Part shown: positions 1-6,342 of the stretch, piece by piece
Layout: every line of letters starts with the position of its first letter
Position numbering within the stretch: the first letter of the stretch is position 1
From: Candidatus Methanovirga meridionalis
GTDB taxonomy: Archaea > Methanobacteriota > Methanobacteria > Methanobacteriales > Methanobacteriaceae
DNA length: 8,667 bases
Assembly: GCA_031289325.1 (NCBI GenBank)
Contig: JAITPS010000159.1
Location: 1 to 8,667, forward strand
Direction: 5' to 3'
Position numbers and translations under genes: made by a program
The notes under the pieces: model-generated
Database searches by the model: none
What the model was told of the DNA's origin: nothing
The model's input: the letters and a program-made list of their open reading frames with translations, nothing else

Positions 1-164
1 ATTTTTTTATTAAATTATTTAATTTTAAATATTAATTTATAAGAATCTATAATTTTAAATTTTAAATAATATGGTCTTATTTTAATTAATATAACTAATT
101 TTAAATAAATATATTTTAATAATATCTATTTTTAAAAAAATTATTTATTAAGAACTTTATCAAA
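1..164 (+). repeat. AT-rich dispersed element, copy A (left end cut by window)
   Basis: Non-coding and almost pure A/T. It matches the copies at 180-377, 4193-4568 and 5826-6064 in the same order: a T-rich left part, a 46-base core (27-72, containing AATCTATAATTTTAAATTTT), a middle part with TTAATTAATATAA, and a right end ATTAAGAACTTTATC (147-161) followed by AAA. The core-to-right-end distance is the same as in copy B (about 75 bases), so these two show the unexpanded form. The left terminus lies before base 1. No open frame of useful length is present. The repeat family is seen directly; whether it is mobile is not. Confidence 0.75.
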
Positions 165-179
165 GATACTATGGTATGA

Positions 180-377
180 TTAATTTTTTATTATTTTTTA
201 TAATTAATTTTTTTCCATGACTAAATATTAATTTATAAAAATCTATAATTTTAAATTTTAAATAATATAAATTTATTTTAATTAATATAAATAATTATAA
301 ACTAATATCTTTTAATAATACTTATTTTTAAAAAAATTATTTATTAAGAGCTTTATCTTATTAAGAATTTTATCAAA
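180..377 (+). repeat. AT-rich dispersed element, copy B (tandem to copy A)
   Basis: Second copy, about 196 bases downstream of copy A when cores are compared (core 223-268). The left part is degenerate, and the AAGTTCTTAA terminus seen in the full copies is missing. The right end is doubled: ATTAAGAGCTTTATC at 343-357 and ATTAAGAATTTTATC at 360-374, a 17-base tandem duplication. The bases after the right end resemble those after copy A (a TACTAT motif at 167-172 and 379-384), so flanking bases may belong to the repeated unit. Non-coding. Confidence 0.7.
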
Positions 378-554
378 TCTACTATAGTTGAAATAGATGT
401 TATATTAAAAAAAAGAGCTAAATAATTAAAATGTAAGATAAGAAAAGATTTAGATAAAAATAAAATCAGAGATTGACAGAGGCATGAACCCCATTATTAA
501 AGATAGAATAGAGTATTATAAGCTTATTCTTTTAATCAACTCATTCATTTATTT
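378..554. other. 3' flank of the adhesin gene
   Basis: This stretch lies downstream of the leftward adhesin gene. It holds an A8 run at 407-414 (T8 on the minus strand), a possible archaeal T-tract terminator about 140 bases past the stop. The part from about 465 to 535 is clearly less AT-rich than its surroundings and is open in one forward frame (454-570), with a coding-like stretch reading EIDRGMNPIIKDRIEYYKL. No gene can be named; it may be a remnant. Confidence 0.3.
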
Positions 555-2156
555 TCATTCAACATCAATTATTTCTTGACTATGTGTAATTTGACTATTA
601 GGAATAAAATTACTATCTCCTTTTGATGGTGTGGAAAAAAGACTCCTTAATGCAGATTGTGAATCTGGAACTTTGACATGTTCACCATTTTGATCATAAG
701 CCCATACTTCCACAAGATACTGACCTTTTTCATTTAATTGCCAATTAAAAGAACAACTATTACTACCACTAAAATTAACATTCTTAGATATTATATTGCC
801 TGATGGTGGTGTCACCTTAAAAGCTACATAATCTGTAGAAAGAGGATTACCATTAATAGCTGTGGCAGTACTCTTAATCCACGTGCCTATGGATACCATA
901 CCAGAAGGTTCATTCATTAAACTAAGATCATACTTTGGGTGAGAGTACACCTTAAAAATATTTAAATCTTCATTATCACAAATAGCTTGGAAATTATCAA
1001 TAATGTCAGTTGAATTCGTCCATGTTTCTTTGGCATTGACTGTACCATTATAATTTGCTGAATTAATCGTTGTAAGGAAATCAGGTAACTTATAATTATC
1101 ATTAGTATCATTAGTATCGTTGCGAACCATAGCATAAGTTAAAGTAACTGGACTTGTTATATTCATGCTGGTGTTAGTTCTTGTATAATTATTATTAGCG
1201 GATAGTTGGATTAGGAAGTAACTATTAGGAACCCTGCCAGTTATCCCTGCATTTAATATATTATTAGTCCCCCACCAATTACAGTCAATAGACCCATCAG
1301 TGACATTACAATTACCTCCAGTATTATTAAGTATGCGATTATAATTAACACTACCATTATTAATATTTACACCACCACCATCACCAGTATTTGCAGTGTT
1401 GCTTGTGATAGTACAATTAGTCACACTGCCATAACCATTAATATTTACACCACCACCTGTATTTGCAGTGTTGCTTGTAATAGTACAATTAGTCACATTA
1501 CCATCAGTAACATATACTCCACCGCAAATATCACTTGCAGTGTTGCTTGTAATAGTACAATTAATCACACTACCACCGACAACATATACTCCACCACAAA
1601 TATCACTTGCAGTGTTGTTTGTGATAGTACAATCAGTCACAATACCAGGATTATTAGCAACATATACACCACCACTTCTTCTTGCATTGTTGTTTGTGAT
1701 AGTACAATTAACTACACTTAAAAGATCATTAGCAACATATACTCCGCCACCACTACTAGTTGCAGTGTTGTTTGTGATAGTACAATTAACTACACTACCA
1801 CTACCAAGATATACACCAGCACCATTAACTTCATTTCCTCCTGTTATTGTTAGTCCATTAAGAGTAGCTGAATTAACACCATATAATATATGGAATACCC
1901 CTTTTCCCTTGCCAGTTGCATTTATAATTGGTGTTGCATCTGGAGCAGCTTTGATAGTTATATTTTTTGTAACATTGATATCTGCTTGATTATATGTTCC
2001 ATTACCAAGCAAGATAGTATCACCTTCATCCGCATTATTAATCGCTCCTTGAATACTATCACTTGGACTTATAGTAACTGGTTCTGCTGTGGTTAAGTAT
2101 ATTAAACCCATGAAAACAAGTATGCCTATTAAGGTAATTATTTTATATTTTTTCAT
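555..2156 (-). CDS. Secreted adhesin-like protein with beta-helix repeats
   Basis: This 533-residue protein begins with a signal peptide (about 1-24: basic MKKYK, then a hydrophobic stretch ending TTA-EP). Residues 25-115 form a pectate-lyase-like start (TILLGNGTY, ITI, LNGLTITGG). Six repeats of 24-26 residues follow, with conserved NCTITNNTA...GGGVYV and Cys at 125, 151, 176, 200, 224 and 248, then a degenerate coil and the CNWWGTN motif (292-298) that often closes such helices in methanogen adhesin-like proteins. Residues 310-500 look like Ig-type beta domains. There are many N-X-S/T sites. No C-terminal membrane helix or recognisable cell-wall anchor is visible, so it may be released or held non-covalently. 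The start is fixed by GAGGAGG (2167-2173) ten bases before ATG. The family resembles chlamydial Pmp-type repeat proteins; the ligand is unknown. Confidence 0.85.
   Translation of the reverse strand: MKKYKIITLIGILVFMGLIYLTTAEPVTISPSDSIQGAINNADEGDTILLGNGTYNQADINVTKNITIKAAPDATPIINATGKGKGVFHILYGVNSATLNGLTITGGNEVNGAGVYLGSGSVVNCTITNNTATSSGGGVYVANDLLSVVNCTITNNNARRSGGVYVANNPGIVTDCTITNNTASDICGGVYVVGGSVINCTITSNTASDICGGVYVTDGNVTNCTITSNTANTGGGVNINGYGSVTNCTITSNTANTGDGGGVNINNGSVNYNRILNNTGGNCNVTDGSIDCNWWGTNNILNAGITGRVPNSYFLIQLSANNNYTRTNTSMNITSPVTLTYAMVRNDTNDTNDNYKLPDFLTTINSANYNGTVNAKETWTNSTDIIDNFQAICDNEDLNIFKVYSHPKYDLSLMNEPSGMVSIGTWIKSTATAINGNPLSTDYVAFKVTPPSGNIISKNVNFSGSNSCSFNWQLNEKGQYLVEVWAYDQNGEHVKVPDSQSALRSLFSTPSKGDSNFIPNSQITHSQEIIDVE
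1370..1810 (-). repeat. 72-bp-type coding repeats in the adhesin
   Basis: The protein repeats are visible as DNA repeats, with GTGATAGTACAATTA-like blocks recurring every 72-78 bases. The most similar neighbours begin at 1510 and 1582, exactly 72 bases apart, and agree at about 50 of 54 positions. This points to a fairly recent in-frame duplication of one beta-helix coil (the two SNTASDICGGVYV / NNTASDICGGVYV coils). Unit-number variation between strains would be expected. Confidence 0.7.
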
Positions 2157-2205
2157 TAATATTATTCCTCCTCATTAAAAAAATTCAATTATTATTTTTT
2201 TAATA

Positions 2206-2226
2206 TATATGCATTAGCATATAAAA
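2206..2226 (-). promoter_or_regulatory. Probable adhesin promoter with overlapping inverted repeat
   Basis: On the minus strand, TTTTATATGC (2217-2226) is a reasonable archaeal TATA box. It would start transcription near 2195, leaving a leader of roughly 40 bases with the GAGGAGG site. It overlaps a perfect 7-bp inverted repeat, TATATGC-ATTA-GCATATA (2206-2223), a possible operator. The palindrome is seen directly. Its function is inferred, and in such AT-rich DNA a chance palindrome is possible, although the GC pairs in the arms make it less likely. Confidence 0.4.
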
Positions 2227-2231
2227 TTTTT

Positions 2232-2281
2232 TTATTATTTCATTAATTATTATTTCATTAATTATTATTTCATTTCATTAA
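2232..2281. repeat. 15-bp tandem repeat upstream of the adhesin promoter
   Basis: The unit TTATTATTTCATTAA occurs exactly at 2232-2246 and 2247-2261, then as a 20-base variant with an extra CATTT (2262-2281), with degenerate traces to about 2302. It sits just upstream of the predicted adhesin TATA box and could change promoter spacing or DNA shape if copy number varies. Non-coding. Confidence 0.6.
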
Positions 2282-2324
2282 TTTTTTATTATTTCATTTT
2301 ATTTATAATATAATAACTTATAAT

Positions 2325-2375
2325 CACAATAAATATTTATTTTTAAAAAAATTATTTATTAAGAACTTTATCAAA
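2325..2375 (+). repeat. Right-end fragment of the dispersed element (copy C)
   Basis: Only the right part of the element is present: a T/A-rich approach and ATTAAGAACTTTATC at 2358-2372 followed by AAA. About 45 bases match the right ends of copies A and D. The sequence to the left does not match the element core, so this is a truncated copy or an independently placed terminus. Its orientation is the same as in all other copies. Confidence 0.6.
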
Positions 2376-2647
2376 ATAAATATAATCAAAAATATTGAAA
2401 TATTAAAAAAAATATTAAAATACATTGGCATCATTGTAGCTATACCACTCATAATAATTGATCATGATTTTATATGATGTTTACTATATTTTCATTGTTT
2501 ACACTTGTATTTAATTGGTATATAGAAGTGTGATTCTTTATTAGTGTTATAATATACTCAGAAGTAGAAAAATATGGTATTTTGAGGTTTTAAATCCCCC
2601 AAACAATATTTTAGAATGTGCAAATCATGATTGAATATATTATAGAT
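2376..2647. other. Intergenic region downstream of the cobT-like gene
   Basis: No gene was recognised. The minus strand has a T8 run (complement of the A-run near 2405-2412) that could stop leftward transcription from the cobT-like gene. A short hydrophobic minus-strand frame of about 42 codons starts with ATG near 2453 and continues into copy C. It has no convincing ribosome site and is probably chance in AT-rich DNA. Confidence 0.3.
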
Positions 2648-3709
2648 TTATTCTAAAACTTCTTCTATTTTCTTTCTAATATCTTCTATTGAATATCCTA
2701 AAAGTAATGCTGTAAGTATAGCCCCACCAGCACCTGCTCCTTCTTTTACAAACCCTTTTAAATAATTTCTAAGTCCTTCATTTTCAGATTTCTCAAAGTA
2801 AGGATCAACAACATTTATAGTTATCTCAGCAATTTGAGAAACTAAATCAATTAAATCAGCTGTTTTATCACGAGCAACATAAGTCGTGGTTCCAATACAA
2901 AGCCTTGAAAAATCAAAATCAGGAACTAATTTTTTAATAAAAGCACAAACAGCAGCCATTTGAGTTCCACCAGCCAAAATTACAGGCACTTCACTTCCAA
3001 TAATCATACCTGCAACAGATACAATCATTGGATCACCAACAGTTCTTACAGCATCAAATGAACTAAATTTTCCTATTTCAATATTTGATTTGGATATTCC
3101 CTCATAAACAGTCTCTTTTTTAAGCTCATGAGGATTTTCCACACTACTTCCACTTACCTTAAAACTTGCATCATAACCTAATGCTGTTAAAACACCTAAT
3201 GCAGTTGTAGTTCCAGCAGGTATACTTTCACCAATAACTAAATAATCACAACTCTTAGATATTTCTTTAGCTATTATTTTAGAATTTTCAAAGATTTTCT
3301 CAGGATTATTTACTGCAAAACCTGTTCTAATATCATTTCCTGGCTCATCATTAATTAAGATATAAGGCACATTAGGATTTATCTCTGATCCAGCATTAGC
3401 TATTAAAAATGGTATATTCGTAAGTTCCATCACTCCTCTACTAATCATTGCTGGTGTTGGAGCTGAAGCTCCATTTGAGACTGTTTGAGGAGGAATATCA
3501 CAGCATAAAAGTTTTCCACAGACCATAAGCTCAGCATCACCAGCTGGAGTATATACCATGAGTTCAGTACTTGCTCCTGCACCACTAATCTTTGGAATTT
3601 TGCAAGTATCTGTTGTAGCTATTGTACATATAAAAAAAGGTTTTTTACCTTTTAAACTTTTAATTAAATCTGCATTACCATAAGTTTTTAAACCATTCAA
3701 AATGATCAT
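2648..3709 (-). CDS. CobT-like nicotinate-nucleotide:base phosphoribosyltransferase, archaeal type
   Basis: A 353-residue cytoplasmic enzyme of the archaeal CobT-related family, long listed as UPF0284. CobT transfers phosphoribose from nicotinate mononucleotide to a base such as 5,6-dimethylbenzimidazole, giving the alpha-ribotide used as the lower ligand of cobamides. Visible marks: KKPFFICTIATTDT near the N-terminus, PGNDIRTG (123-130), GESIPAGTTTALGVL (160-174, the CobT-type signature), LAGGTQMAAV (245-254) and KEGAGAGGA (322-330), whose Glu sits where CobT has its catalytic Glu. Start: ATG at 3709 begins the family-like sequence, but AAAGGA lies only one base before it. A TTG three codons later (3700) has better spacing, and an upstream TTG (3763) would add 18 hydrophobic residues that look spurious. 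Family assignment is firm; the actual base used is not visible. Confidence 0.85.
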   Translation of the reverse strand: MIILNGLKTYGNADLIKSLKGKKPFFICTIATTDTCKIPKISGAGASTELMVYTPAGDAELMVCGKLLCCDIPPQTVSNGASAPTPAMISRGVMELTNIPFLIANAGSEINPNVPYILINDEPGNDIRTGFAVNNPEKIFENSKIIAKEISKSCDYLVIGESIPAGTTTALGVLTALGYDASFKVSGSSVENPHELKKETVYEGISKSNIEIGKFSSFDAVRTVGDPMIVSVAGMIIGSEVPVILAGGTQMAAVCAFIKKLVPDFDFSRLCIGTTTYVARDKTADLIDLVSQIAEITINVVDPYFEKSENEGLRNYLKGFVKEGAGAGGAILTALLLGYSIEDIRKKIEEVLE

Positions 3710-3987
3710 TCCTTTTATTGGATTTAATTCTATTATTATTGTCAATTTTAATAGTAATTGCAATATTTTTTAATTTGAATGATTGTTTAAGATTAATTAA
3801 TATCATATTTTATGCTTCACAACTAACTATGGATACTTTATTAAATCCTAATGATTTAATGTGTTTATAATTATATTCTGTTTCTCAATGCTCTGTTTCT
3901 TCATATTTTGTTTCTTCTTTTATTTTATTAAAAGTAAACCTTGATTAATTAATATTCTGATTAAATAAGAATTTATATTCCTTATTT

Positions 3988-4021
3988 GGATATAATCTTA
4001 CTTTAACTGGATACAATCTTA
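3988..4021. promoter_or_regulatory. Paired direct repeat GGATAYAATCTTA
   Basis: Two 13-base copies, GGATATAATCTTA (3988-4000) and GGATACAATCTTA (4009-4021), differ at one base and lie 21 bases apart, two turns of B-DNA, so both would face the same side of the helix. A TATA-like GTATAAAAG (4022-4030) follows directly. This arrangement suits a protein-binding site controlling a rightward transcript, but no regulator can be named. Confidence 0.35.
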
Positions 4022-4082
4022 GTATAAAAGATTTATTAATTTTTTTCTCTAAAAGGCACATAAGAAAACTACATTTTTTTCA

Positions 4083-4162
4083 AGTATAAATACTTTGTGC
4101 TTCAAAAAGTCATCTACCACCTAAAAAATTAAAATTTTTTTTAAGGTGATAGTATTCTTTTT
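4083..4162 (+). ncRNA. Possible small RNA: TATA box plus strong hairpin
   Basis: A TATA-like GTATAAATACT (about 4084-4094) is followed about 25 bases later by a long hairpin (4114-4152). The left arm CTACCACCT-AAAAAA pairs with TTTTTT-A-AGGTGATAG, giving about 14 pairs with one mismatch (C4117/A4149), one bulged A (4143) and an 8-base loop. A T-rich TTCTTTTT (4155-4162) follows. The right arm carries AAGGTGAT, a perfect anti-SD-complementary sequence, sequestered in the stem, yet no open frame follows it. This could be a short structured RNA, or simply a bidirectional terminator. Seen: promoter-like box and stem. Inferred: that it is transcribed. Confidence 0.3.
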
Positions 4163-4192
4163 GGATTCTATATAAACGATTATAATAATTTT

Positions 4193-4568
4193 GAAAAAGT
4201 TCTTAAATTTTGGATGATAAATTTTTTTATTAAATTATTTAATTTCAAATATTAATTTATAAAAAGCTATAATTTTAAATTTTAATTAATATAAATAAAT
4301 TTCAAATAAAAATAAATAAATTCTAATTAATATAAATAAATTCTAATTAATATAAATAAATTCTAATTAATATAAATAAATTCTAATTAATATAAATAAA
4401 TTCTAATTAATATAAATAAATTTCAAATAAAAATAAATAAATTCTAAAATAAAAATAAATAAATTCTAATTAATATAAATAAATTCTAATTAATATAAAT
4501 AAAATATAAATAAATTCATTTTAAAAATATTTATTTTAAACGAATTATTTATTAAGAACTTTATCAAA
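4193..4568 (+). repeat. AT-rich dispersed element, copy D (full, expanded)
   Basis: This copy has both ends. The left end GAAAAAGTTCTTAAATTTT (4193-4211) and the right end ATTAAGAACTTTATC (4551-4565) are imperfect inverted repeats around AAGTTCTTAA. The core is 4247-4292. The middle is enlarged to about 375 bases by a 20-bp tandem array. The right end lies about 75 bases before the radB start codon, so radB's promoter is just outside the element. No transposase or other frame is inside, so it would be non-autonomous if it were mobile. No target duplication is obvious in the AT-rich flanks. Confidence 0.7.
4300..4503. repeat. 20-bp minisatellite inside copy D
   Basis: The unit TTCTAATTAATATAAATAAA is repeated five times without change (4321-4420) and twice more (4464-4483, 4484-4503). 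A 21-base variant, TTTCAAATAAAAATAAATAAA without its last base shown as TTTCAAATAAAAATAAATAA, stands before the first block (4300-4320) and after it (4421-4441), giving a 121-base higher-order period. The unit derives from TTAATTAATATAA found once in the unexpanded copies A and B. No unique spacers are present, so it is not a CRISPR. Confidence 0.85.
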
Positions 4569-4602
4569 ACTATTATTAGTTACAAACATTTCTTACATCA
4601 CG

Positions 4603-4616
4603 AATATATATTATAA
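4603..4616 (+). promoter_or_regulatory. Probable radB TATA box
   Basis: AATATATATTATAA lies 26-39 bases before the radB ATG. With the usual archaeal spacing, transcription would begin around 4630-4636, leaving a leader of about ten bases or less. radB may therefore be almost leaderless, which fits its weak GTGGA in place of a good ribosome site. Confidence 0.5.
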
Positions 4617-4641
4617 AAAGAATGATTAATGTGGAAAAAAA

Positions 4642-5343
4642 ATGAAAGTATTAAAAAATATTGAACAAAAGAAAATAGCTACAAACTCTTCTTTAGATAA
4701 AATACTCGGGGGGGGAATTGAAAAAGGAAATATCACACAGATTTATGGGCCTCCTGGTTCTGGAAAAACCAATATAACTTTGATGTTGGCTGTTCAAGTG
4801 GTTAAAAATGGAAAAAAAGCAATATATATAGATACCGAAGGTGGAATATCTATTGATAGAATTAAACAAATTGCTAAAGATGGTTTTGAAAATGTTGCTA
4901 ATAATATAATCGTTTTTGAGCCTCATTCTTTCCAAGAACAAGAAGATGATTTAAAAACAATAGGATCTTTTCTAAATTCAAAAAGTGATGAAATTGATTT
5001 AATAGTTTTGGATTCAGCTGTTGCTCTTTATAGGTTGAATGAATCTAAATCACCAATATTAAATAAAGAATTAGGAAAACAGATGGGATTATTATCTACA
5101 TTCTCCCGTAAATATGATTTAGCTGTTCTTATTACAAATCAAATCTATTCAGCATTTGATGGAGAAAGTAATGGAAATATTAGACCTGTTGGAGGAGATA
5201 TCCTTAGATATTGGAGTAAGGTTATTATCGAACTTGAAAGATCAGAACCAGCTGGTCAAAGAATAGCTAATTTAAGGAGACATAGAAGCATGCCTGAGGG
5301 AATAAATACCAAATTTAAAATAACCGATAGTGGTATTTGTTAA
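4642..5343 (+). CDS. DNA repair and recombination protein RadB
   Basis: A 233-residue archaeal RecA/RadA paralogue consisting of the ATPase core alone; the N-terminal helix-hairpin-helix domain of RadA is absent, as expected for RadB. Motifs: LDKILGGGIEKG (18-29), Walker A GPPGSGKTN (36-44, Lys42), DTEGG (64-68), Walker B LIVLDS (120-125, Asp124), the ITNQIYS strand (164-170), a loop with RPVGGD (181-186), and the C-terminal HRSMPEG (214-220) typical of the family. RadB is thought to assist RadA at single-stranded DNA in homologous recombination and has weak ATPase activity. Its length is normal. An unusual G8 run (4708-4715) codes for the Gly-Gly-Gly motif. The gene stands alone behind its own TATA box, divergent from the cobT-like gene, with tRNA-Leu 163 bases downstream. 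Confidence 0.93.
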   Translation: MKVLKNIEQKKIATNSSLDKILGGGIEKGNITQIYGPPGSGKTNITLMLAVQVVKNGKKAIYIDTEGGISIDRIKQIAKDGFENVANNIIVFEPHSFQEQEDDLKTIGSFLNSKSDEIDLIVLDSAVALYRLNESKSPILNKELGKQMGLLSTFSRKYDLAVLITNQIYSAFDGESNGNIRPVGGDILRYWSKVIIELERSEPAGQRIANLRRHRSMPEGINTKFKITDSGIC

Positions 5344-5467
5344 TTCATAATTATTTGATATAAATCATTATTATAATACATTAATATTTTAAATATTTCT
5401 TAATTAATATTACTTTCAATAAAAATTATAATACAATTATTTTTTTAAAACCAATTTCACCATTACA

Positions 5468-5478
5468 TTTATATACTA
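5468..5478 (+). promoter_or_regulatory. tRNA-Leu TATA box
   Basis: TTTATATACTA lies about 30-39 bases before the mature tRNA 5' end, matching the archaeal TATA consensus (TTTATATA). It predicts a start near 5499 and a short 5' leader removed by RNase P. Confidence 0.65.
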
Positions 5479-5506
5479 TAAAAAACTAAAAGTATTTATG
5501 TTGTAT

Positions 5507-5589
<83 letters not shown>

Positions 5590-5825
5590 CTTTTACATTA
5601 TAAAAATTAATCTTTTTATTTATTACATTTTATAAGAAGCTTAAGATAAAAATATCTATAGTGGATAATTTTATAATATTGATACTTTAATAATTATACT
5701 TGGAATCCTTTAAAAGCAATATTTTGTTAAAGAATAAAATTATTATTTTTATAATTTTATCAATTATTTTTATAATTCATACTATTTCTATATTTATTTA
5801 AAAAAATAATGTTATATCCCTTATA
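5590..5825. other. Intergenic, no gene seen
   Basis: Very AT-rich spacer between tRNA-Leu and repeat copy E. A short direct repeat ATTATTTTTATAATT occurs twice near 5740-5780. There is no open frame, TATA-linked structure or recognisable element. Confidence 0.4.
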
Positions 5826-6064
5826 GAAAAGTTCTTAAATTTTAAAGTGATAATTTTTTTATTAAATTAGATTTTTTTATTAAATTAGATTTTTTTTATT
5901 AAATTAGTTAATTTTAAATGTTAGTTTATAAAAATCTATAATTTCAAATTTTAAATAATATAAATAAATTTTAAATTAATATCTTTTAATAATATTTAAT
6001 TTTAATAATATTTAATTTTAATATTCAATTTTAAAAAAAATTATTTATTAAGAATTTTATCAAA
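5826..6064 (+). repeat. AT-rich dispersed element, copy E (full)
   Basis: Complete copy of about 240 bases. The left end GAAAAGTTCTTAAATTTT (5826-5843) is followed by a GTGATAA motif as in copy D; the core is 5916-5961, and the right end is ATTAAGAATTTTATC (6047-6061). Two internal segments are amplified here, both different from the one amplified in copy D: the left T-rich unit TTTTTTTATTAAATTAGA three times (5854-5908) and TTTTAATAATATTTAA twice plus a partial unit (5984-6028). Non-coding, same orientation as all other copies. Confidence 0.7.
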
Positions 6065-6076
6065 ATCAGTAAATTT

Positions 6077-6119
6077 AAAAAATAATTATCTAAAAAATAA
6101 TTATCTAAAAAATAATTAA
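6077..6119. repeat. 15-bp tandem repeat
   Basis: AAAAAATAATTATCT occurs at 6077-6091 and 6092-6106, with a 13-base partial third unit (6107-6119). It lies just right of copy E, outside its terminus. Non-coding. Confidence 0.65.
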
Positions 6120-6139
6120 TACTCAAATCAATAGTAAAA

Positions 6140-6200
6140 CTTATAAATGAGTGATAGCTTATAAACAAGCAATATATAAACAAATTAACTTTTTATAAAT
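6140..6200 (+). promoter_or_regulatory. tRNA-Thr promoter with extra TATA-like boxes
   Basis: TTTTATAAATAA (6191-6202) ends about 30 bases before the tRNA and is the likely TATA box. Upstream stands a direct repeat, CTTATAAATGAGTGATA (6140-6156) and CTTATAAACAAGCAATA (6158-6174), followed by ATATAAACAAA (6174-6184). Four TATA-like boxes thus occur in 60 bases. The last one has correct spacing; the role of the others is unknown. Confidence 0.5.
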
Positions 6201-6231
6201 AATTACTGTGTTTATAATGAAAATATTATGT

Positions 6232-6304
<73 letters not shown>

Positions 6305-6342
6305 TCTTTTCTAATAAAGTTTCTTTTTAAGAAGTGGTCATT

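Larger units (their letters stand above)
3710..4192. other. Divergent intergenic region, cobT-like to repeat copy D
   Basis: No protein gene is seen. The part next to the cobT-like gene must hold its promoter, but several weak A/T boxes prevent a definite choice. Three imperfect copies of a CTGTTTCT-type motif occur at about 3880-3920. A paired direct repeat lies at 3988-4021 and a TATA-plus-hairpin unit at 4083-4162; both are listed separately. Confidence 0.4.

Noticed and set aside
505..540. Hairpin terminator (AGAATA / TATTCT) behind the adhesin
   Set aside because: Only six A/T-dominated pairs around a long loop, and no T-run on the minus strand directly after it; the T8 further left is a better candidate.
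1468..1989. Forward open frame of 173 codons with a regular repeat pattern
   Set aside because: It is antisense to the adhesin beta-helix repeats. Its periodicity copies the real repeats, and it has no ribosome site or family pattern.
1890..2096. Forward open frame of 68 codons
   Set aside because: Antisense shadow of the adhesin N-terminal region, rich in Cys, Ile and Ser in the manner of a complementary-frame artefact.
2327..2455. Small hydrophobic minus-strand protein of about 42 residues
   Set aside because: It has no convincing ribosome site, and half of it runs through a repeat-element end. A/T-rich DNA readily gives Ile/Phe/Leu-rich chance frames.
4300..4503. CRISPR array
   Set aside because: Units are 20 bases, directly adjacent or separated only by another short repeat variant; there are no unique spacers and no cas genes. 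It is a minisatellite.
4693..4941. Minus-strand open frame of 82 codons
   Set aside because: Lies fully inside radB on the opposite strand. The radB motifs are unambiguous.
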